From the NCBI GenBank assembly GCA_041584055.1, contig JBFHER010000280.1:1-5270 (forward strand): a DNA stretch of 5,270 nucleotides, given 5' to 3'. This document shows positions 1 to 4,523 of the stretch, piece after piece. This DNA comes from JBFHER01 sp041584055. GTDB taxonomy: Bacteria > Bacteroidota > Bacteroidia > Bacteroidales > UBA5342. A program made the translations under genes and the position numbers. The number at the start of each line of letters is the position of its first letter. The stretch's first letter is position 1. The notes under the pieces are model-generated. The model was not told where the DNA came from, searched no databases, and saw only the letters and a list, made by a program, of their open reading frames with translations.

Positions 1-28
1 GATCTTCAATTTGGTATCCAGTTGACAT
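1..28 (-). CDS. Start of a probable REP-associated tyrosine transposase (RAYT, Y1/IS200-like), truncated by window edge
   Basis: Only nine codons are visible, reading MSTGYQIED from the ATG at 28-26 and continuing past the left edge. From memory, Bacteroidota transposases of the Y1 (IS200/TnpA_REP-like) superfamily very commonly begin with MSTxYxIxDQ, followed by a Tyr/Phe-rich first strand, so this N-terminus is suggestive. Two further clues agree: a Bacteroidota -7 promoter box lies 21 bp upstream of the ATG, and a pair of REP-like hairpins sits just beyond it, the arrangement expected for RAYT genes, which are usually flanked by the palindromes they act on. No catalytic residue (HUH or Tyr) is in view, so the assignment is inferred from nine residues plus context. 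It could also be another gene or a chance ATG. Confidence 0.5.
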
Positions 29-49
29 ATTGTTGGTTCTAGAGTAATC

Positions 50-57
50 CAAAGATA
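50..57 (-). promoter_or_regulatory. Bacteroidota-type -7 promoter box for the left-edge gene
   Basis: The minus strand reads TATCTTTG, an exact match to the Bacteroidota sigma-ABfr -7 consensus TAnnTTTG. It lies 21 bp upstream of the ATG at 28, leaving a short A/T-rich leader without a Shine-Dalgarno sequence, as is normal in this phylum. The expected -33 region (about 77-82) is A/T-rich but shows no clear TTTG, so the match is half of a promoter. Confidence 0.5.
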
Positions 58-84
58 CAAAATTAAGCGAAATATATATTATGG

Positions 85-147
85 AAGCGAGGACGCTTAG
101 TATTACTTACGACGTAGCGAGACGCTACGCCGAACAGGGGTTTCCTG
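85..147. repeat. REP-like pair of related hairpins plus a minor third stem
   Basis: The first hairpin has arms AAGCG (85-89) and CGCTT (94-98) with loop AGGA. The second has perfect 7-bp arms CGTAGCG (113-119) and CGCTACG (123-129) with loop AGA. Both share the core GCGA(G)GACGC, so they look like diverged copies of one unit 14 bp apart. A weaker stem follows: CAGG (135-138) with CCTG (144-147). The position, between a terminator and a probable RAYT start, fits a REP doublet recognised by that transposase. The hairpins are seen directly; the REP identity is inferred. Confidence 0.6.
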
Positions 148-181
148 GACAGCCTAAACCATAAAGTAGAAGAGCTGTAAA

Positions 182-212
182 ATACAAAAGCCCCATATTG
201 AGGCTTTTGTAT
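182..212 (-). terminator. Rho-independent terminator of the RHS/immunity unit
   Basis: Perfect 11-bp arms, ATACAAAAGCC (182-192) and GGCTTTTGTAT (202-212), enclose a 9-nt loop. Read on the minus strand, the hairpin is followed by TTTTAC, giving a U-rich tail, and it starts 14 bp after the stop codon of the 148-residue gene. The other direction is also T-rich (ACTTTT), so it may work both ways and shield the left-edge gene from read-through. Confidence 0.85.
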
Positions 213-226
213 ACTTTTAAAATATT

Positions 227-673
227 CTATTTATTATCAATCTTCACCTTTACGTACATAGTGCAAGTTGCATGTTCTTCATTTTTAACTCCCTCTCTTG
301 GAATTATAATCAGCTTATCCACATAGTTGGACAAATCTGGATAATATTTTGAAACACTCTTTGGATAACTACCCTTGCATGTTTTTTGACTTGTAAAATC
401 AATATAGTTAACCAAAGTATCGTTTTCATGGATTAACTTCAACACATTTATAGTAAAGCTTTCCACTTGCCCCTTTTTATTAAGTGCTAAACATAGTAAA
501 GCAGTACCTTTTAGATTATCCAATCTCAAATGCTCAGTTTCAGTTTCGATTATGAAAGGTTCTATTTCGAATCTCACTCCCGGATTTACGGCTTCTTTTG
601 CAACAGACCTAACCGAATCTTGTCCACCAAAGAAGCAAACCGTTAATAATGTAATAAAGCTTAATATATTCAT
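227..673 (-). CDS. Small exported protein of unknown family; candidate immunity partner of the RHS tip
   Basis: A 148-residue protein I do not recognise. Residues 1-17 form a hydrophobic stretch resembling a signal peptide, although the n-region has no Lys or Arg, which is atypical. C13 follows LTV, a poor lipobox, so a lipoprotein is unlikely. The rest is a soluble domain with alternating hydrophobic strands at about 57-79 and 119-146; C61, C99 and C137 could form disulfides. The pattern GTALLCLALNKKGQV at 56-70 loosely resembles the strand-turn-strand of TonB C-terminal-like domains, but I would not assign it on that. It starts only 7 bp after the stop of the RHS/metallopeptidase gene and ends at a strong terminator, so the two are probably cotranscribed. 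An immunity gene is normally found exactly here after an RHS toxin tip. The immunity role is inferred from position alone. Confidence 0.75.
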   Translation of the reverse strand: MNILSFITLLTVCFFGGQDSVRSVAKEAVNPGVRFEIEPFIIETETEHLRLDNLKGTALLCLALNKKGQVESFTINVLKLIHENDTLVNYIDFTSQKTCKGSYPKSVSKYYPDLSNYVDKLIIIPREGVKNEEHATCTMYVKVKIDNK

Positions 674-680
674 AAAACCG

Positions 681-1586
681 TTATTTTATTATTGGTAAAT
701 ACTTCTGAATAAGAGGCGCGTAATTCGGATCAACTTTATGATTACGATACAGCCCATTACCATAATTATTCACACTTGAACCTTTTTGGAAATTATTTAG
801 AGCATTGTTATAATTATTTTTAAAATCGGATTTGTTCCCCCACATAAGATTCAACATAGCCTGATCATATTTCACACCTTCTGATGACTGGTTCCCAAAT
901 CCCATCATACCTGTAGTGGAATATTTTGAGTTTGCGGCAACTCCCCTTCCATAAAGATAAGCACCAACTTCACCATTGACTGTGGCTGGATTTTGACCTT
1001 TCTCTCTTTGAAAACCATGAAATAATTCATGAGCAACAGATTCAAGTTGAGAGCGTTTAGTTGTTCCTGCTTCCATAAGAGAAGCTGCATGAATCTGAGC
1101 TCCACCATTTGCATATTTAGGGTCGGTCTTATAATCCAGCTGCAACGTTCCACTTCCTGCTGATGAAGCTGTATTTGTAAAGTCAAAGTTATTATCGCTA
1201 TCAATCAAATCAGATAAAACATCAGAGCCTTCATCAACCTCACTCATTGCATTTAACATATCAATTGTAGATGATATAAATTCACTATCTCCGTCGTATT
1301 CCATCCCTTCTTCGTATTGCACAATAGTAATGTTTCCGTTTTCATCTTCATCATGCAACCAAACCGATTCTCCTTCCGGATCTACATAAATCAATGGATT
1401 ATTTAGCGCGTAAACATAACTTCCCCATCCCGGATACTTATCGGCCAGCGGATCCACACTGATGAACTGACCCAAGAGTGGATCGTACATACGAGCATTT
1501 CCCGATGTAAAATATCGGGATTTCGCTATCAATGCTAATTTTTCATTATATGATTCTGACTTGCTCAACATATTTACAATTTGCAT
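681..1586 (-). CDS. Orphan RHS C-terminal fragment with HExxH zinc-metallopeptidase-like tip (putative polymorphic toxin)
   Basis: 301 residues from the first ATG. Residues 29-73 are a clear RHS-associated core: NARMYDPLLGQF, SVDPLADKYPGW, then YALNNPLIYVDPEGE, the conserved junction after which RHS tips diverge. Residues 74-301 are the variable tip. It carries HELFH at 186-190 within ESVAHELFHGFQ, a classic HExxH zinc motif, with E206 (NGEVGAYLYGR) 16 residues after the second His as a plausible third ligand. This layout resembles metallopeptidase toxin tips such as the M91-like group; the substrate is unknown. A normal RHS protein has well over a thousand residues of YD repeats plus a signal peptide, none of which are here. 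The frame is open upstream to 1646 and still RHS-like to about 1619, but offers no earlier ATG, GTG or TTG. It is therefore a truncated or displaced cassette: possibly silent, a recombination donor, or expressed as a free tip. Seven bp later comes the possible immunity gene. Confidence 0.85.
   Translation of the reverse strand: MQIVNMLSKSESYNEKLALIAKSRYFTSGNARMYDPLLGQFISVDPLADKYPGWGSYVYALNNPLIYVDPEGESVWLHDEDENGNITIVQYEEGMEYDGDSEFISSTIDMLNAMSEVDEGSDVLSDLIDSDNNFDFTNTASSAGSGTLQLDYKTDPKYANGGAQIHAASLMEAGTTKRSQLESVAHELFHGFQREKGQNPATVNGEVGAYLYGRGVAANSKYSTTGMMGFGNQSSEGVKYDQAMLNLMWGNKSDFKNNYNNALNNFQKGSSVNNYGNGLYRNHKVDPNYAPLIQKYLPIIK
1500..1568 (-). repeat. 69-bp in-frame insertion with a palindrome inside the RHS core motif
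   Basis: The reading frame gives RGFTLHEHYDQMQIVNM, then 23 extra residues, then NARMYDPLLGQF. In Bacteroidota RHS proteins the two parts are usually contiguous (RGFTxHEHxDxFxxINMNxRMYDP), so the 23 codons at 1500-1568 look inserted. The end of the insert near 1500 contains perfect arms TCCCGAT (1500-1506) and ATCGGGA (1514-1520). Outer arms AGCATT (1494-1499) and AATGCT (1531-1536) nest around them. A 69-bp length keeps the frame. The palindrome is seen directly; calling it an inserted element rests on the recalled family consensus. Confidence 0.5.
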
Positions 1587-1619
1587 CTGATCGTAATGCT
1601 CGTGGAGGGTAAACCCCCG
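1587..1619 (-). pseudogene. In-frame RHS remnant upstream of the first ATG
   Basis: The eleven codons before the ATG at 1586 read RGFTLHEHYDQ, a standard RHS motif that belongs directly with the downstream MQIVNM. The frame stays open to a TAG at 1647-1649, but upstream of about 1619 the translation (KVTDANPRQ) no longer looks like RHS and the DNA turns into repeat-like sequence. This shows the gene was cut from a longer RHS gene and that its annotated start is not ancestral. Confidence 0.6.
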
Positions 1620-1843
1620 CTGGCGCGGATTTGCATCCGTGACCTTCTACATCCATTCAGATTAGTTCACCAACATCAAGCCTATTCTGGAACAAAATAA
1701 ACCCCTTCTGAATTGTGAAACTCGTATTTTTATGTCGTAAAAAGAGAATTTTTTATTACTCATCCCTTCGGGATAATGAAAATCTATCATAAAAAGTTAA
1801 TAATAAACATTTACCATGATTTATTAACCAGATTTTCAATAAT

Positions 1844-1893
1844 AAAATGGATTATTGTGAATTTTTCCACAGAAATATCAAATGATCCATTTT
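1844..1893. repeat. 13-bp inverted repeat (12 of 13 matching) with 24-nt spacer
   Basis: The left arm AAAATGGATTATT (1844-1856) and right arm AATGATCCATTTT (1881-1893) are complementary except for one position. The 24-nt spacer is A/T-rich. The stem is too A/T-rich and lacks a clean T-run for a typical terminator. It could be an operator, a recombinase site, or terminal inverted repeats of a tiny element. Its function is unknown. Confidence 0.6.
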
Positions 1894-1976
1894 CTACTTA
1901 TAGGTATACGTTTTTACCACCCCAAAATAAAGAAAATCTTTTGTTTTTCGGAAAACTTATTAAACCAATGCATGGA

Positions 1977-2026
1977 CGCGGATTTCAAATGCAAGCAAGC
2001 TACGGTCAGCAGTCATAAAATCCGCG
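1977..2026. repeat. 9-bp inverted repeat CGCGGATTT/AAATCCGCG, third copy at 1624-1632
   Basis: Perfect arms CGCGGATTT (1977-1985) and AAATCCGCG (2018-2026) enclose 32 nt that include GCAAGCAAGC (1991-2000). The same 9-mer occurs again at 1624-1632, right at the broken 5' end of the RHS remnant. Three copies within 410 bp of otherwise A/T-rich DNA suggest a repeat family rather than chance. The minus strand, which dprA transcripts would read, shows no U-tract after the hairpin, so I do not call it a terminator. Confidence 0.55.
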
Positions 2027-2035
2027 AACAATCTT

Positions 2036-2086
2036 GTTAACGCAAGCTGGACGCTCCTGAAAAAGTTAAACGATGCAGCTAGGACG
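2036..2086. repeat. Imperfect direct repeat immediately after dprA
   Basis: GTTAACGCAAGCTGGACG (2036-2053) and a longer variant at 2065-2086, beginning GTTAAACGATGCAGCTAGG and ending GGACG, align with small insertions, 11 bp apart. Both end in GGACG, as do the sequences at 1974-1978 and, in the left-edge hairpin, 91-95. The block begins 8 bp past the dprA stop and is contiguous with the inverted repeat at 1977-2026, so the two may be one composite element. Confidence 0.45.
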
Positions 2087-2094
2087 ACTTTACA

Positions 2095-3207
2095 TTATAT
2101 CAATCGATACACATTCCCCGGCTGCACCTGAAGCATCCCTTTCATTTCCATGTTAAAAAGGATGACAGATGTTTTACTGATTGGCTGGTTCAGTGCAAGG
2201 CTTATGAAATTCAGAGCCATCTCACCTTTTTGTCGAAGCAAATCAAAAATTTGTTTTTCATCATCTGTTAATTCCTGAAACAGGGAAGTCTGAACCGGAT
2301 TGTTATTGTTTTTCTTTTTTATCCAGTTCATCTGCGCCACAAGATCTTTGGCATTTTCGATCATGGCCGCCTGATTGGTTTTTATCAACCAGTTGCAACC
2401 GGAAGAAAAAGGAGCTCCAACTTCCCCCGGAAAGGCAAAGACATCCCGATTGTACGAGGAAGCAATGTTTGTTGTTATCAGCGCGCCCCCTTTTAAACCG
2501 GATTCAATAACAAGGGTTGCATCAGATAGTCCTGCAACAATTCTGTTTCTTTTTACGAAATTCTGTGGATCGGGATTTGTTTCGGATGGAAACTCGGAGA
2601 GCAGACCACCATTTTTCATCATCTTTTTCGCTGCTTCCCGGTGGACCGATGGGTATAGGCGATCCAGTCCATGTGCCAGCACACCAATTGTTTGCATCTG
2701 GTGATTTGCACATGCCCGGTGGGCCAAAATATCAATGCCGTAGGCCATACCGCTGACCACAACAATTTTTGAATCAAAGTCAGAGAGTTCATTTATAACA
2801 TTTGCAACCAGGCGCTTGCCGTATGCCGTACTGTTTCTTGTGCCTACAATGCTGATAATACGATCTGAGTTCAGATTCATGTTGCCCTGATAATAAATCA
2901 GTACAGGCCCATCATTACAGTCTTTCAAACGGTACGGATAATCTTTGTCGAGATAAAAGGAAACCTTAATGTGATTTTTCAAAACAAATGCAGCCTCTTT
3001 TTCTGCCCGTTCCATCAGGCTTTTATTGGTCCTGAATCCCGACAACTTTGAACCCACACGGGGCAAAGAAGCCAGATCAGAAGCATTCGCATTAAAAATT
3101 GCCTCTACGCTACCGAAATAAGACAGCAATGCCTTTAACATCCTGTCTCCAACTCCGGGAATAAGTGTAAGGGCAATCTTCTGTTTCAGATTGTCCTGTT
3201 CTAACAT
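2095..3207 (-). CDS. dprA: DNA-processing protein DprA
   Basis: 370 residues, normal length for DprA of Bacteroidota. DprA binds incoming single-stranded DNA in the cytoplasm and loads RecA during natural transformation; many bacteria keep it even where competence is unproven. Domains in order: an N-terminal helix-hairpin-helix region (about 8-60, with LIPGVGDRM and LPRVGSKL); a Rossmann-like LOG/Smf core (about 85-295) with SIVGTRNSTAYG (119-130), VSGMAYGID (151-159) and AH 162-163, HGLDRLYP (179-186), SEFPSETNPDPQNFVKRNRI (204-223) and ESGLKGGALITTNIA (235-249), then FAFPGEVGAPFSSGCNWLI (257-275); and a C-terminal winged helix (about 313-370, LTDDEKQIFDLL to GNVYRLI). All hallmark motifs are intact. 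The start ATG is 11 bp after the stop of the upstream exported protein, with no Shine-Dalgarno, so it is probably the last gene of that unit. Confidence 0.97.
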   Translation of the reverse strand: MLEQDNLKQKIALTLIPGVGDRMLKALLSYFGSVEAIFNANASDLASLPRVGSKLSGFRTNKSLMERAEKEAAFVLKNHIKVSFYLDKDYPYRLKDCNDGPVLIYYQGNMNLNSDRIISIVGTRNSTAYGKRLVANVINELSDFDSKIVVVSGMAYGIDILAHRACANHQMQTIGVLAHGLDRLYPSVHREAAKKMMKNGGLLSEFPSETNPDPQNFVKRNRIVAGLSDATLVIESGLKGGALITTNIASSYNRDVFAFPGEVGAPFSSGCNWLIKTNQAAMIENAKDLVAQMNWIKKKNNNNPVQTSLFQELTDDEKQIFDLLRQKGEMALNFISLALNQPISKTSVILFNMEMKGMLQVQPGNVYRLI

Positions 3208-3218
3208 AAAACGTTTAT

Positions 3219-3806
3219 TTACTTAATTTTCTTCAAAGCTCGCTTTTGCTCTTTGATTCTTTTTCTGGTATAATCAATTTTACGTTCCATGGCCACTACC
3301 AGAAGATCGTTTTTTATGGATTCCGCTACTTTAAGGTTCTTTTCGTACTTTTCCAGCAGGGACTGATTGATTTTCATTTGTCGTCGGATTTCATCAGCTG
3401 GGTTGATCTCTTTCCATAGCCGGGCTCGCTTATCCTTTGTTTTCTGGTCCACATGACTGGCTACAATCTCCCCATTCACAATGTACGGGGTACTGCGGGA
3501 ATCGCCTTCAACCTTGAATTTTCGACCTTGTCCCTTTTGGGAAATCAGTTCCATTCGTTTTTCAAATTCCTCAATGGCGTTTGCAGGTGGAACACTGTCG
3601 GTCATGTCTTCAGGAGCAGCCGTAAAATCAACCTGCTCGAAGGTCTCGGTGGTATCTATTATTATTGGGGGAAAGGAGTCCTGTACGGACTGATATTCCA
3701 ATGGGAAGTTCGTTTCACCTGCAAATGACTCAACAGAAACAGCATACACTAAAGCCAACATCGTTGTTATTAAAATTAGTTGTATGATGTATCTTCTAGG
3801 TTTCAT
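3219..3806 (-). CDS. Membrane-anchored or exported coiled-coil protein, unknown function
   Basis: 195 residues, no family recognised. MKPRR followed by a hydrophobic segment at 6-23 makes a signal peptide or N-terminal membrane anchor; VYA at 20-22 or SFA at 27-29 could be cleavage sites. Residues 30-75 are Pro/Asp/Thr-rich and probably disordered. The segment STPYIVNGEIV (105-115), followed by EINPADEI (133-140), faintly recalls the PLYVIDGxxV/INPxDI pattern of plug-like domains in Bacteroidota TonB-linked proteins, but this is weak. Residues 138-195 are strongly charged and helical, likely a basic coiled coil ending in KKIK. The start overlaps the alkD-like stop by 11 bp (ATGAAACCTAG), which indicates translational coupling and a fixed gene order with dprA 11 bp downstream. 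No role in DNA repair or uptake should be assumed from the neighbours. Confidence 0.8.
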   Translation of the reverse strand: MKPRRYIIQLILITTMLALVYAVSVESFAGETNFPLEYQSVQDSFPPIIIDTTETFEQVDFTAAPEDMTDSVPPANAIEEFEKRMELISQKGQGRKFKVEGDSRSTPYIVNGEIVASHVDQKTKDKRARLWKEINPADEIRRQMKINQSLLEKYEKNLKVAESIKNDLLVVAMERKIDYTRKRIKEQKRALKKIK

Positions 3807-4491
3807 TTAACCAGTTAAATTCGGTTTCTGCGATCTCACGCATGGCTTCCCAGGATGAGTTGACTCCTACAAATTTATAAATAAATGCTAAAATTGGTTT
3901 TATTAAATCAGGATATGTTCTTCCCATACAAGCATATAACTGCCCAAATGCTTTAATTTCAAGCACACTACACCCCTCAGTCACCGGCAATGCTGTGATT
4001 CCTTCGAACAAGCCAACAGCGAAATCCACATTGTTTTTTTTCATTAAAAAAGACCTGTATAAGCCCTTTAGAACACTTATTCGTTGATAATCGGAGGTGT
4101 TTTTAATTAAATCCAGCCAATACCCATGCTTACGTTCTACGTTTGATAAGAGGTTAAACGCGATTTGTTCCGCAAGTTCCAGATTATTAACTTCCGATAA
4201 CCACGCTTCCAGATCCTTATCATCCATCACTTCAATCTCGGCAAGCATGGTTGCTAAAATCATTGTTTCGCGCCACTTTTTGTTCCAGAGTAACTGAGAA
4301 AGTGTGTTGTTTTTTGAAAAGGTTCCGGCAATGTTTCGCAAATGAGGGATTGAAACGCCCCATATTTTGTCGTATTTAAAACCCGAATTTCTAAGCGCAT
4401 CCGAAACAACACCATTTTTACGAAGCTTGATCAGTTGTAATATTTTATTGTAGTCCGCCTCCGTTTTTTTATCGATAAAATTTAAGTTCAT
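3796..4491 (-). CDS. AlkD-like DNA alkylation repair protein (HEAT-like repeats)
   Basis: 231 residues, close to the usual length of AlkD-family DNA glycosylases, which remove positively charged alkylated bases such as N3-methyladenine and N7-methylguanine. The family signature is visible at 43-56 (IWGVSIPHLRNIAG), then LSQLLWNKKWRETMILATMLAE (64-85), followed by an all-helical body that fits HEAT-like repeats. At the position where studied members have Trp and the catalytic Asp in a WDxxD-like motif, this protein reads NNLELAEQIAFNLL (102-115): no Trp, and Glu where Asp is expected. R137 may be the conserved Arg. It may thus be a divergent or inactive relative, perhaps of a branch that only binds DNA. 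The ATG at 4491 follows the glycosyltransferase by 32 bp, and the 3' end overlaps the next gene by 11 bp. Family assignment is fairly sure, activity is not. Confidence 0.8.
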   Translation of the reverse strand: MNLNFIDKKTEADYNKILQLIKLRKNGVVSDALRNSGFKYDKIWGVSIPHLRNIAGTFSKNNTLSQLLWNKKWRETMILATMLAEIEVMDDKDLEAWLSEVNNLELAEQIAFNLLSNVERKHGYWLDLIKNTSDYQRISVLKGLYRSFLMKKNNVDFAVGLFEGITALPVTEGCSVLEIKAFGQLYACMGRTYPDLIKPILAFIYKFVGVNSSWEAMREIAETEFNWLNET

Positions 4492-4523
4492 TGCATTTTT
4501 ATTACCAGGCCAATCCTGAATTT

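Larger units (their letters stand above)
1647..2094. other. Repeat-rich intergenic region between dprA and the RHS cassette
   Basis: These 448 bp hold no gene I can support. A 32-codon minus-strand ORF from about 1764 to 1666 (MSNKKFSFYD...) and an 80-codon plus-strand ORF at 1776-2018 have no recognisable features, and the latter runs through repeats. The stretch at about 1720-1920 is strongly A/T-rich, unlike the flanking genes. It contains a small hairpin (ATCCC 1762-1766 with GGGAT 1770-1774), a long inverted repeat at 1844-1893, and a structured repeat block at 1977-2086. I see no canonical terminator after dprA and no exact TAnnTTTG promoter box for the RHS fragment, so its transcription is uncertain. 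Confidence 0.7.

Noticed and set aside
85..129. CRISPR array from the repeated GCGAGACGC units
   Set aside because: There are only two short, self-complementary and unequal units with a 14-bp gap, and no spacers; REP-like hairpins explain it better.
905..1204. Minus-strand 99-codon ORF inside the RHS fragment
   Set aside because: It is a shifted frame of the tip region; the other frame carries the RHS core and the HELFH motif.
1666..1764. 32-codon minus-strand ORF (MSNKKFSFYD...) before the RHS remnant
   Set aside because: It is short, has no recognisable motif and lies in repeat-rich DNA; a transposon remnant is possible but cannot be supported.
1762..1774. Hairpin ATCCC-TTC-GGGAT as a terminator
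   Set aside because: The stem is only 5 bp and neither strand has a T-run directly after it.
1776..2018. Plus-strand 80-codon ORF in the gap after dprA
   Set aside because: It is A/T-rich with no domain or signal, and it crosses the inverted repeats at 1844-1893 and 1977-2026. It also runs against all the other genes, so it is most likely a chance frame.
2375..2756. Plus- and minus-strand ORFs inside dprA
   Set aside because: They overlap the conserved Rossmann core of dprA in other frames and have no recognisable features.
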